Of a stretch of DNA of 64,000 bases, positions 17,442-25,429 are shown one piece after another. A model generated the notes under the pieces. It did not search any database. It saw only the letters and a list, made by a program, of their open reading frames with translations, and was not told the DNA's origin. Numbering within the stretch: the stretch's first letter is position 1; each line of letters begins with the position of its first letter. The stretch is taken from the NCBI GenBank assembly GCA_015063845.1, contig SVTJ01000003.1:81519-145518 (forward strand), in the 5' to 3' direction. The translations under genes and the position numbers were made by a program. The stretch is from Oscillospiraceae bacterium. Lineage in GTDB: Bacteria > Bacillota > Clostridia > Oscillospirales > CAG-272.

Positions 17442-17470
17442 ATTGAAAAATTGAGCTATTATTTTTCAAT
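17442..17470. promoter_or_regulatory. inverted repeat upstream of fucI, candidate regulator site
   Basis: ATTGAAAAAT, nine bases, then its exact complement ATTTTTCAAT. It sits just upstream of the fucI ribosome site (AGAAGGAG at 17480-17487), in the shared araC-fucI control region. A second repeat pair flanks it: TTAATAAAATT near 17373 and AATTTTATTA near 17471. Confidence 0.5.
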
Positions 17471-17497
17471 AATTTTATTAGAAGGAGAAAACTAAAA

Positions 17498-19333
17498 ATG
17501 GCAAAGAACAGATATGTTGGTGATTATCCCGTTATCGGTATCCGTCCGTGTATCGACGGCAGAAGAGGACCTATGCAGCTTCGCGAGTCTCTCGAGCCCA
17601 CCGTTTGGGCAATGGCAGAGGCGGCAAAGAAGCTCTTTGAGGAAAATCTTTTTTATTCTAACGGCGAACCCGTAAAGGTAGTTATGGCTGATACTTGCAT
17701 CGGACGTGTTCCCGAGGCAGCTGCTTGCGCAGATAAGTTTAAGAAGGAAGGCGTTGCTATCACTCTTTCCGTAACCTCTTGCTGGTGCTACGGCTCCGAG
17801 ACTATGGATATGGATCCCGACACAATAAAGGCAGTATGGGGCTTTAACGGAACAGAGCGTCCCGGAGCTGTTTATCTTGCGGCAGTTCTCGCAGGACACG
17901 CTCAGAAGGGACTTCCCGCGTTCGGTATCTACGGACACGAGGTTCAGGATGTTGGCGATGTTGGAGATATTCCCGAGGACGTTAAGGAAGACCTGCTTCG
18001 CTTTGGTCGTGCGGCTGTTGCTGTTGCAACCATGAGAGGAAAGTCCTATCTCCAGATAGGCTCTCAGTGCATGGGTATCGCAGGCTCTATCATCGACCAG
18101 GATATGATGGAAGCATACTTCGGCATGAGAGTTGAGTCTGTTGACGAGGTCGAGATACTTCGCCGTATGGAAGAAGGTATCTATGACGAAGAGGAGTACC
18201 AGAAGGCACTTGCTTGGACGCTTGAGCACTGCAAGATGGGTAGAGACGACAACCCCGAAACAGTTGAATTCATGGGTGAGACCCGCAAGATAAAGGTCTC
18301 CGATGAGGAGAAGATGAAGCAGTGGGAGTTCACGGTTAAGATGTACTGCATCATCAAGGACCTCATGGCAGGAAACGATAAGATATCAGATGCGTTTAAG
18401 GAAGAGCAGTTAGGACACAACGCGATCGCGGGCGGATTCCAGGGACAGAGACAGTGGACAGACCACTGGCCCAACTGTGACTACCCCGAGGCTCTGCTTT
18501 CCTCTACGTTCGACCATAACGGTGCGAGAGAGCCGTACACGCTTGCTACCGAGAACGACGTTCTCAACGGTATGTGTATGCTTATGATGAGACTTCTTAC
18601 ACACCGTGCTCAGATATTTGCAGACGTTCGTACATATTGGTCTGGTGACGCAACAAAGAGAGTTACGGGATATGACCTTGATGGCAAGGCTAAGGAGTCC
18701 GACGGTATAATCCACCTTCTCAACTCGGGAGCTGCTTGTCTTGATGCTTGCGGTGAGTGCACCGACGAGAACGGCAACGCTACCATGAAGAAGTGGTGGG
18801 AGGTTACTGACGAGGATATCAAGAAGATGACCGACGCTACCGTTTGGTGTGAGGCAGGTTTGGATAATTTCCGTGGCGGCGGATTCTCCAGCCACTACAC
18901 AACAAGAGCGGAAATGCCTTGTACTATGATAAGACTTAACCTTATAAAGGGACTTGGTCCTGTTCTTCAGATCGCTGAGGGTTGGACTGTAAAGCTTCCC
19001 GATGACGTTTCCGATACTCTTATGGAAAGAACAAATCCCACGTGGCCCTGCACATGGTTCGCACCCAGATGTGATGGTAAGGAGGGAAGCCCCTTCAAGA
19101 CCGCATACGAGGTAATGCGTAACTGGGGAGCAAACCACGGAGCTATCTCCTACGGACATATCGGAGCAGACCTTATCACGATGTGCTCGATGCTTCGTAT
19201 TCCCGTATGTATGCATAACGTGCCCGAGGACGATATCTTCCGTCCCGCAGCATGGGGCGCATTCGGTATGGACAAGGAAGGACAGGACTACAGAGCTTGT
19301 GCGACCTACGGTCCTATGTATAAGAAGTACTGA
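17498..19333 (+). CDS. fucI: L-fucose isomerase (or D-arabinose isomerase)
   Basis: A 611-residue enzyme of the FucI family, close to the 591 residues of the E. coli enzyme. It interconverts L-fucose and L-fuculose with Mn2+; family members also act on D-arabinose. The FucI N-terminal signature IGIRPCIDGRRG, the TCIGR and SVTSCWCYGSET segments and the late THYTT-like SSHYTTRAEMPCTM block, plus GHIGADLITMCSMLRIPVCMHN near the C-terminus, cover all three domains. AGAAGGAG precedes the ATG. No fuculokinase, aldolase or transporter is nearby, so the rest of the pathway is elsewhere. It is followed by a strong terminator. Confidence 0.93.
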   Translation: MAKNRYVGDYPVIGIRPCIDGRRGPMQLRESLEPTVWAMAEAAKKLFEENLFYSNGEPVKVVMADTCIGRVPEAAACADKFKKEGVAITLSVTSCWCYGSETMDMDPDTIKAVWGFNGTERPGAVYLAAVLAGHAQKGLPAFGIYGHEVQDVGDVGDIPEDVKEDLLRFGRAAVAVATMRGKSYLQIGSQCMGIAGSIIDQDMMEAYFGMRVESVDEVEILRRMEEGIYDEEEYQKALAWTLEHCKMGRDDNPETVEFMGETRKIKVSDEEKMKQWEFTVKMYCIIKDLMAGNDKISDAFKEEQLGHNAIAGGFQGQRQWTDHWPNCDYPEALLSSTFDHNGAREPYTLATENDVLNGMCMLMMRLLTHRAQIFADVRTYWSGDATKRVTGYDLDGKAKESDGIIHLLNSGAACLDACGECTDENGNATMKKWWEVTDEDIKKMTDATVWCEAGLDNFRGGGFSSHYTTRAEMPCTMIRLNLIKGLGPVLQIAEGWTVKLPDDVSDTLMERTNPTWPCTWFAPRCDGKEGSPFKTAYEVMRNWGANHGAISYGHIGADLITMCSMLRIPVCMHNVPEDDIFRPAAWGAFGMDKEGQDYRACATYGPMYKKY

Positions 19334-19341
19334 TAAAAAAC

Positions 19342-19376
19342 AAAACGGAGTTGAGATCTCTCAACTCCGTTTTTTA
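19342..19376. terminator. bidirectional terminator between fucI and the FolC-like gene
   Basis: A 15-bp stem of AAAACGGAGTTGAGA and its complement with almost no loop, A-rich left and T-rich right. It serves the converging transcripts. Confidence 0.93.
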
Positions 19377-20567
19377 ATATCCCATTGTTGTAAGCAGCTG
19401 GTATCTTACCGCACTCACAAACGTGTTATCACCTGATATAAGCAATATAGTGTCTTTGTTAAGCTCCTTTAGCGCGTTCTTGACAATAGCCTTCTTGCTT
19501 TTTTCGGGTCCTATTATTCTCTCGATAGTATATCCCCGTTCCGTCAGCGCATCAACGTAAGCGTTCGCCAGAGCCTCATCGGGAAGACACAGTCTCACAC
19601 GTCTTCCGCTGATATCCTTAAAGTCGGCAAGCGCGTCGCAGACGATGCCGATAGCGACGGGGGAGTGGGTGCTGTCGATTATCATAAGCGGATTTATTGA
19701 CACTACCTCGAATTTTGCGGGTATTGTCAGCTTTAAAAATCCGTTTGAGATAGCGTCTTCACTGATATCAAAGCCCTTACGAACCAGCATCTCGACTGCT
19801 TCAAGCACGAGAACGGCGTTGTATATCTGGAAACGACCGCATAGGCGCAGGGAATAGTCCTTGCCCTTATATGAAAAGCTTGTATTTGTAAAGGAAAGTC
19901 TGCCGACCTTTATTGCCGATTTTTGCGGAAGGGTGAGACGGCAGCTTGCGGCATAGCAGGTGTCTGAGATTATCTTGTAGGCGTCATTGTTCTGCGGAAC
20001 ACTGACGATCTCCTCGATACCTCGGCATATATAAGAGCGTATGCGCACTATCTCCGCCTGACTGTTGCAGGGGATAGTGCCGCAGATTATTGCCGCGAAA
20101 GGGGGAGGTAGCTGGACGGACGGATCAATGCCGAAGTGATCGCTCTCAATTATGCATATCTCGCATTTTTTGTCGACGAATGCAAGAAGCGCGATGCACA
20201 AAAGTATCTCCGCGCCTACGGGCTCAAGAGCTACGTTCTCATCGTCGGTAGTCTGCTTTGCGGAGGCTCTTACCATCTCGGTATAGTGAGCAAATTCGTC
20301 CATTGATATCGGTTTTCCGCCAATGCAAACGTTCTCTCTCGGTTCATCACGCAACGGCATACGCAGACATCCCACTCGGTATCCCGCGCTTGTAAGAATA
20401 GAGGTGAGCATTTCCGCGCACACAGTCTTTCCGTTGCTTCCCGCAAGTCGAATATATTTAATTCTTTTTTGTGGCGAGCCAAGCCTTGCAAGCATACGCA
20501 GAAGCGCTCCCGTACTTTTTTTATCGGGGGCGCTTTTGATATGCTTTACGGCATTAACGTATGTCAC
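19374..20567 (-). CDS. divergent Mur-ligase / FolC paralogue, probably degenerate
   Basis: A 397-residue Mur-ligase-fold protein of the folylpolyglutamate synthase type, starting at GTG after CAGGAGG. The P-loop reads AGSNGKT (about residues 42-48) in place of the canonical GTNGKGS. The family's GMGGRxDxTN block is replaced by ESDHFGIDPS, and DGAHNP is replaced by DSTHSP. It therefore keeps the fold and nucleotide loop, but probably not normal FolC chemistry. A canonical folC lies at 23417. It is the last of three minus-strand genes after plsY and a methyltransferase. A changed substrate or a regulatory role is possible. Confidence 0.7.
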   Translation of the reverse strand: MTYVNAVKHIKSAPDKKSTGALLRMLARLGSPQKRIKYIRLAGSNGKTVCAEMLTSILTSAGYRVGCLRMPLRDEPRENVCIGGKPISMDEFAHYTEMVRASAKQTTDDENVALEPVGAEILLCIALLAFVDKKCEICIIESDHFGIDPSVQLPPPFAAIICGTIPCNSQAEIVRIRSYICRGIEEIVSVPQNNDAYKIISDTCYAASCRLTLPQKSAIKVGRLSFTNTSFSYKGKDYSLRLCGRFQIYNAVLVLEAVEMLVRKGFDISEDAISNGFLKLTIPAKFEVVSINPLMIIDSTHSPVAIGIVCDALADFKDISGRRVRLCLPDEALANAYVDALTERGYTIERIIGPEKSKKAIVKNALKELNKDTILLISGDNTFVSAVRYQLLTTMGY

Positions 20568-20582
20568 GGTCTGCCTCCTGGA

Positions 20583-21767
20583 TTAAAAATGATATTTGTC
20601 GGCGTCACCGCACAAGAATTTCTTGGCGGCAAGATATTCCTCGCGAGCCTTTTTTGCAGCGTCGGAATTTTCATCAAAATTCTTTTTACGAACTGCACGC
20701 AGCATTATATTCTTTGGCGTTTCATCGGGGTCTATAAGCTCAAGAGCCGCAGTGGTGTAGCCCTGTGCCTCAAGTCGCTTAAGACGGAGAGCATCAGTTG
20801 CGGCATCGCAAAGCTTCTGGCGAAGCATTGAATAATCGGTGATAAACGAGAGAGCCTCGCAATCTATCGAATGATTGAGCTCGTGGTGACAGCAGGGAGT
20901 GGAGAGTATAACATCCGCCTTCCATTGTGCAGCCTTTTTGAGAACTATATCGGTAGCAACGTCGCAAGCGTGAAGTGAGATAACAAGCGAGGGAAGTGTA
21001 TCCGTGTGATAATCGTTTATATCTCCACAAATAAATTCCAGTCCATCAAAGCCAACTCTTTTTGCTACTTCCGAGCAGTATTCAATAACGTCAGCCTTAA
21101 GGTCTATGCCTGTCATGCTGACCTCGTATTTCTTTACGTTTGCAAAATAGTGATACACAGCAAAGGAAAGATAGCTCTTTCCGCAGCAGAGGTCGCATAT
21201 GCGTATCTTGCCCGTCGGAAGCTTGTCCTCGACGTCGCGCACAAGCTCAAGAAAACGGTTGATCTGTCTGAACTTTGACTGCTTTTTGTCATATACACGA
21301 CCGCTTTTATCTGAAACTCCGAGTTCTGTGAGAAAAGGCTCGCTTCCGTCAAGAATATAGGACTTTTTGCGGTTGTTAGCGGCAGTTACAGGCGTTCCGT
21401 CAGCGGCGGATGAGAGTTTTCTTATGAGCTTATCACCGCCAAGAAGCACACGCTTTCCTTTGCTTGATACGCGGTATTCGCACTCACCCTCGCGAGTGTA
21501 TACGTTTATCTGTGAAAAGCTGTTAACTATATCAAGAAGTACGGCAATGTCTTGCTCTTTCAAAGCAATATTTTTGTGCGTTGCTTTGTTGTCGGCGTGA
21601 AAGATCTCTGCCTGTAAACAAGTCGAGCCCCCAAGCGAGATGGGGGACACGACAGCTTTGATTATTGTTTTATCTTTTGATTTTGAAAACACAGCCTTTT
21701 TGAGCGCATTCTTTTTTGCGGCGAGAAATACTGTCTCGCAAAGCTGCTGTTCTATCAAGATATCCAT
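20583..21767 (-). CDS. class I SAM-dependent methyltransferase (METTL25/RRNAD1-like)
   Basis: A 394-residue protein. An alpha/beta N-terminal region of about 180 residues precedes a Rossmann methyltransferase domain. The SAM loop reads ICDLCCGKSYLSFAVYHY, the acidic strand is VSMTGIDLKADV, and a Cys-rich active-site-like motif STPCCHHEL lies after SLHACDVATD. That last pair resembles the CCxH region of the eukaryotic METTL25/RRNAD1 family and bacterial Methyltransf_32 proteins. The target is unknown, possibly RNA. The start ATG follows AGAGG. It lies 12 bases after plsY and 15 bases before the FolC-like gene, so all three are co-transcribed. Confidence 0.8.
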   Translation of the reverse strand: MDILIEQQLCETVFLAAKKNALKKAVFSKSKDKTIIKAVVSPISLGGSTCLQAEIFHADNKATHKNIALKEQDIAVLLDIVNSFSQINVYTREGECEYRVSSKGKRVLLGGDKLIRKLSSAADGTPVTAANNRKKSYILDGSEPFLTELGVSDKSGRVYDKKQSKFRQINRFLELVRDVEDKLPTGKIRICDLCCGKSYLSFAVYHYFANVKKYEVSMTGIDLKADVIEYCSEVAKRVGFDGLEFICGDINDYHTDTLPSLVISLHACDVATDIVLKKAAQWKADVILSTPCCHHELNHSIDCEALSFITDYSMLRQKLCDAATDALRLKRLEAQGYTTAALELIDPDETPKNIMLRAVRKKNFDENSDAAKKAREEYLAAKKFLCGDADKYHF

Positions 21768-21779
21768 ATTACCTCTTAT

Positions 21780-22532
21780 TTATTGTTCGGAGTTTGTATT
21801 GTCATCTGTCTTTGCAGGGGGAGCAACACTCTTTTTAAAGGAGAATTTGCTCTCGGTGCGGTTTTGCAGACGCTTGATATTGTCCTTGTGCTTGAATATA
21901 ACGAGGAGTGCTATTATAAGTGCAAAAAGCACGTAAGGACAACCACCGTTGAGCCATACCTCGATTCCGTTAAGGATAAAAGGATACATAAGCACGCTCA
22001 TTATTGATGCAAGCGAGAGATATTTTGTCATTGCAAGGATAGCGACGAAGAGCGCGAAAAGAATAATGAAAACAAAAGGATTGCACATGAGTATGGTTAC
22101 AGCGGTCGTAACGACACCTTTGCCGCCCTTGAATTTGTAGAATATGGGGAATACGTGACCGAATACGCAAGCCATACCTGCCATGTAAGCGCCGAGCTGA
22201 CCGAAAAGCGCGTATCCGAAAAGGCAGGCGACCACAGCCTTGAGAGCATCGCCGAGCAACGTAAGTCCAGCTGCTTTTTTGCCGTATGTACGCATCATAT
22301 TCGTCATACCCGCATTTTTGCTTCCGTGCTGGCGAATATCCTCGTGGTAGGTCTTACCAGAGATTATGATGGCGAAATTGATGCTTCCGAGAAGATAACC
22401 GACGGCGATTATTGCGACCGCTCCAATTATCCAAAGTGCGAGGCTGGTGCCTTGTGAAAGAGTTCCAACGTGTGTCAGAATGTATGTTTGTAAAAAACCG
22501 TAACCAAATAAAGTATCAATAAACCAAGTCAT
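21780..22532 (-). CDS. plsY: glycerol-3-phosphate acyltransferase PlsY
   Basis: The membrane enzyme that transfers an acyl group from acyl-phosphate to sn-glycerol-3-phosphate, the first step of phospholipid synthesis in Gram-positives. Motifs: GYLLGSINFAIIIS (motif 1), HGSKNAGMTN (motif 2, with the G3P-binding SxNAGxTN) and FKGGKGVVTT (motif 3). The start is taken at the ATG at 22532 behind AAAGGA; a TTG 24 bases earlier is also in frame. At about 250 residues it is longer than the usual 190-210, because some 45 residues, including a possible extra helix, precede motif 1. Confidence 0.92.
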   Translation of the reverse strand: MTWFIDTLFGYGFLQTYILTHVGTLSQGTSLALWIIGAVAIIAVGYLLGSINFAIIISGKTYHEDIRQHGSKNAGMTNMMRTYGKKAAGLTLLGDALKAVVACLFGYALFGQLGAYMAGMACVFGHVFPIFYKFKGGKGVVTTAVTILMCNPFVFIILFALFVAILAMTKYLSLASIMSVLMYPFILNGIEVWLNGGCPYVLFALIIALLVIFKHKDNIKRLQNRTESKFSFKKSVAPPAKTDDNTNSEQ

Positions 22533-22621
22533 TGCGTATACCGTTCCTTTCGGCAAAAATAATCATACATCATAATTATATCACAAATTAAATTTATAAT
22601 CAAGAGATTTGAAAAATATTA

Positions 22622-22649
22622 TTGACAACTGCGGAAAAAGTGATATAAT
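22622..22649 (+). promoter_or_regulatory. promoter of the folT-folC unit
   Basis: TTGACA at 22622-22627 and TATAAT at 22644-22649, with a 16-base spacer. The transcript would begin just before the GCAGAG/CTCTGC hairpin (22658-22679) and the THF aptamer. Confidence 0.88.
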
Positions 22650-22681
22650 ATAGTCGTGCAGAGAAAGAGAAAGCTCTGCAA

Positions 22682-22788
22682 GTTGTAGAAGAGTAAGGAT
22701 ATGAGCGTAAAGTGCTTGTCGGACGGGGAGTTGCCGATAGGACGAAAAGCCTTGTGGCTTGCGGCTCTTATCCTGCATCCCGCTTCAT
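22682..22788 (+). ncRNA. tetrahydrofolate (THF) riboswitch
   Basis: A folate-sensing leader. The conserved THF-I elements appear in order: GGATATGAGCGTAAAGTG near 22697, GTCGG paired with CCGAT around GACGGGGAGTTG, ACGAAAAGCC...GGCTTGCGGCTCTTATCC at about 22742-22773, and the 3' block TGCATCCCGCTT. Pairing of GGATAtGAGC with GCtCtTATCC closes the main helix. It lies between a consensus promoter and the ribosome site of a FolT-type transporter, the expected location. No clear terminator follows, so control is probably of translation. Confidence 0.9.
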
Positions 22789-22875
22789 ACGGCAAAAGGG
22801 TAGAATATAGAGAGCGAGTAGATTTCCTTCTTTATCCAGAGCCATATGCAGTTGGTGGGTAAAGGAGGTTTTTTT

Positions 22876-23409
22876 ATGCGAGAAAAAAACAGCGTTTTTC
22901 GGACGGTCAGATCAATGACCGTGGCTGCAATGCTCGTCGCTATGAGCGTTGTCATCGGTATTTTTTGCAAGAGCTTTTTGAACTTTGGCGCAGGACTTTT
23001 CAGGATTACTTTTGAAAATCTGCCAATAATACTCTCGGGTATTCTTTACGGTCCCATCGTTGGCGGACTTGTGGGAATATGCTCCGACCTTGTCAGCTAT
23101 CTTTTGTCAAGTCAAGTATATCCGCCAAATATCATAGTTACCGCAGGTGCGGCGGCTGTTGGAATAGTCTCGGGAGTTATGGCGAAATACGTTGTTCGTA
23201 AGCAAGGTATGGCTCAGATAATACTCTCGGGTGCGGTGGCACATATCGTGGGTTCAATGATAATAAAACCGATAGGTCTTTATCAGTTTTACGGTATACT
23301 CGTGCTTTGGAGAATACCGCTCTACCTTATTATCGCACCTATTGAGATACTTGTGCTTTGCCTTCTTTTCCGCAGAGAAAGCTTTAGGCGTATTGTTGAT
23401 CGAAAGTGA
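22876..23409 (+). CDS. folT: ECF transporter S component, folate type (FolT)
   Basis: A 177-residue polytopic membrane protein with about six helices. The start is the ATG at 22876 directly after AAAGGAGG; the longer frame has no such site. The S-component signature appears early: TVAAMLVAMSVVIGI, then FRITFENLPIILSGILYGPIVGGLVG, as in FolT proteins that hand folate to the shared EcfAAT module. The module genes are not in the window. Folate specificity is supported by the THF riboswitch upstream and folC downstream. Confidence 0.9.
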   Translation: MREKNSVFRTVRSMTVAAMLVAMSVVIGIFCKSFLNFGAGLFRITFENLPIILSGILYGPIVGGLVGICSDLVSYLLSSQVYPPNIIVTAGAAAVGIVSGVMAKYVVRKQGMAQIILSGAVAHIVGSMIIKPIGLYQFYGILVLWRIPLYLIIAPIEILVLCLLFRRESFRRIVDRK

Positions 23410-23416
23410 GGAAAAT

Positions 23417-24685
23417 ATGGATTACACCCAATCATTGGATTATATACACAGCATAAGCTGGACATTTTGCAAGCCTGGACTTGAGCGTATAGGCAGGCTT
23501 TGCGAGCTGCTCGGTCATCCCGAGAGAAGCTTGAAATTTGTTCATGTGGCAGGCACTAACGGCAAGGGATCTTTCTGCTCGATGATGTCGTCGATACTTA
23601 CGAAAAGCGGATATAAAACAGGACTTTATACCTCCCCGTATATCAGATTTTTCAACGAGAGAATGTGTATTGACGGTGAGCCGATAAGTAATGATGAGCT
23701 TGCCGAGATAACCACCTATGTGCGTCCTCTTGCGGATTCTATGGAGGATACGCCTACCGAATTTGAGCTTATAACCGCGGTGGCACTTGAGTACTTTAAG
23801 AGAAACGGTTGTGATGTCGTTGTTCTTGAGGCGGGAATGGGTGGCAGACTTGATTCGACAAATATAATAAGAGAGCCGCTTTTGTCGGTCATTACGGGTA
23901 TCGCTCTTGATCATACGGCATTCCTTGGAGATACGGTAGAGCAGATAGCAGCCGAAAAGGCGGGTATTATAAAGGATCACCGTCCCGTACTCTTTGGCGG
24001 AGACGACAAAGGTGCGGCAGACGTTATCGAAAGACGTGCAAAAGAGAATGGCTCCGAGTATTTTTCTGTCGACTATTCTGCGCTCTGCGTAAAGGCGGCA
24101 ACGCTTGACGGTACTGAATTCAGCTTTGGTAAATGGGAGAATATGCGGCTCGGATTGCTCGCATTGTATCAGCCAAAAAACGCATGCGTTGTGCTGAGTG
24201 CCGTTGATATTCTTAGAAAATACGGGTTTGAAATTGACGAAAATGCTGTAAGAGAGGGAATAGCAGTAGCACGTTGGCAGGCGAGATTTGAGATAATTGA
24301 CCGCACTCCGCTTACGATATTTGACGGTGCTCACAATCCGCAAGGAATTGACAGCGCGGTAGATAGCGTAAAGCACTATTTTGAGAATGACCGCGTGTAT
24401 ATACTGACGGGCGTTCTTCGCGATAAGGACTACACATATATTGCGTCGCGACTTTCCGAGATAGCGTCTAAGGCATTTGTTATGAGCCCCGACAGTCCCC
24501 GTGCGCTGCCGTCCGAGGAATATGCGGACGTTCTTTCAAGCTTTGGCGTTCAAGCAACTCCATACACTTCTTTGAAAGAGGCATATGAGGGCGCTGCGGA
24601 AGCTGCAAAACGCGATGGCGTTCCCCTTATCTGTCTCGGCTCGCTTTATACCTATTCCGAGCTTATGGAAGTAATGGGAAAGTGA
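23417..24685 (+). CDS. folC: bifunctional folylpolyglutamate / dihydrofolate synthase FolC
   Basis: A 422-residue Mur-ligase-fold enzyme that adds glutamates to folates, trapping them in the cell. All family blocks are present: AGTNGKGSFCSM (P-loop, about residue 45), SPYIRFFNERM (the folate region), LEAGMGGRLDSTN, the GIALDHTAFLG segment and FDGAHNPQG. The start is the ATG at 23417, eight bases after the folT stop and preceded by GTGAGGAAAAT. Co-transcription with folT under a THF riboswitch couples uptake with retention. Compare the degenerate paralogue at 19374. Confidence 0.95.
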   Translation: MDYTQSLDYIHSISWTFCKPGLERIGRLCELLGHPERSLKFVHVAGTNGKGSFCSMMSSILTKSGYKTGLYTSPYIRFFNERMCIDGEPISNDELAEITTYVRPLADSMEDTPTEFELITAVALEYFKRNGCDVVVLEAGMGGRLDSTNIIREPLLSVITGIALDHTAFLGDTVEQIAAEKAGIIKDHRPVLFGGDDKGAADVIERRAKENGSEYFSVDYSALCVKAATLDGTEFSFGKWENMRLGLLALYQPKNACVVLSAVDILRKYGFEIDENAVREGIAVARWQARFEIIDRTPLTIFDGAHNPQGIDSAVDSVKHYFENDRVYILTGVLRDKDYTYIASRLSEIASKAFVMSPDSPRALPSEEYADVLSSFGVQATPYTSLKEAYEGAAEAAKRDGVPLICLGSLYTYSELMEVMGK

Positions 24686-24690
24686 ATTTA

Positions 24691-24726
24691 ATAGGGGACT
24701 TTTCTAAAAAAGCCCCCTATTTTTGT
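24691..24726 (+). terminator. terminator after folC
   Basis: A stem of ATAGGGG and CCCCTAT, extended by CTTTT/AAAAAG around a short loop, followed by TTTTTG. Confidence 0.85.
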
Positions 24727-24800
24727 TGGATAGTCTAGGAGTTATATGTGCGAATATCCCTATATATTCTCAAGATTTGCCATTGACGGTAAATTAGGTA

Positions 24801-24829
24801 TTGACAGGATTTTGTATTTGTGGTAAAAT
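24801..24829 (+). promoter_or_regulatory. promoter of queT
   Basis: TTGACA at 24801-24806 and TAAAAT at 24824-24829, with a 17-base spacer, a few bases before the preQ1 aptamer. Confidence 0.85.
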
Positions 24830-24832
24830 ATC

Positions 24833-24877
24833 CGTCGTGAGTTCGTAACCATCCTCACGTAAAACAAAACTAAGGAG
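24833..24877 (+). ncRNA. preQ1-I riboswitch
   Basis: A very small H-type pseudoknot aptamer. CGTGAG pairs with CTCACG around the loop TTCGTAACCATC, followed by the A-rich tail TAAAACAAAACTAAGGAG. The conserved TTC.TA and the ACTA that folds back sit at the expected places. The tail merges with the queT ribosome site (AAGGAG at 24872-24877), so ligand binding should block translation. Confidence 0.9.
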
Positions 24878-24886
24878 AATAGAATA

Positions 24887-25381
24887 ATGAAAAAACGAAA
24901 AAGGTTATTGTTTATTTGTCAGGGTGCTATAATTGCCGCGGCTTACGTAGTGCTAACCTATTTGTCTTCAATGGTGGGACTAAGCTCGGGAGTGATCCAG
25001 ATAAGGCTCTCGGAAATGCTGTGCATTCTTCCCGTGTTTACACCTGCTGCAATACCTGGGCTGTACCTTGGATGCTTGCTGGCGAATATACTTACGGGAG
25101 CAGTTTGGCTTGATGTGCTGGTTGGTCCGATAGCAACGCTCATTGGTGCGCTTGGAACGTATGCACTTCGTAAGAACAAATGGCTCGCGCCCTTACCCCC
25201 CGTGCTATCAAACGCACTTATCGTACCTTTTGTTTTGGCATACGGCTACGAAATGAGCGAGGCAATATCCGTAATGATGCTCACCGTCGGCATAGGTGAG
25301 ATAATATCAGCGGGAATTCTTGGCATGATACTTTACTTCGCACTCTATAAAAACTCAGAGAGAATATTCAGAATAGAATAA
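24887..25381 (+). CDS. queT: QueT family queuosine-precursor ECF transporter S component
   Basis: A 164-residue membrane protein with about five or six helices. The QueT signature is visible as AAAYVVLTYL, then IQIRLSEMLCILPVFTPAAIPGLYLGCLLANILTG with FGG replaced here by WLDVLVGPIATLIGA. It carries queuosine precursors such as preQ1 or queuine by way of the shared ECF module. A preQ1-I riboswitch overlaps its ribosome site, which supports the substrate assignment. It is monocistronic, with a terminator directly over its stop codon. Confidence 0.95.
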   Translation: MKKRKRLLFICQGAIIAAAYVVLTYLSSMVGLSSGVIQIRLSEMLCILPVFTPAAIPGLYLGCLLANILTGAVWLDVLVGPIATLIGALGTYALRKNKWLAPLPPVLSNALIVPFVLAYGYEMSEAISVMMLTVGIGEIISAGILGMILYFALYKNSERIFRIE

Positions 25382-25421
25382 AAAAAGGCTGACTTACATT
25401 TTTGTAAGTCAGCCTTTTTTT
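25381..25421. terminator. bidirectional terminator between queT and putP
   Basis: An 18-bp perfect stem, AAAAAAGGCTGACTTACA and its complement, around TTTT. It also covers the end of the convergent putP gene. Confidence 0.95.
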
Positions 25422-25429
25422 GTTGTTTG

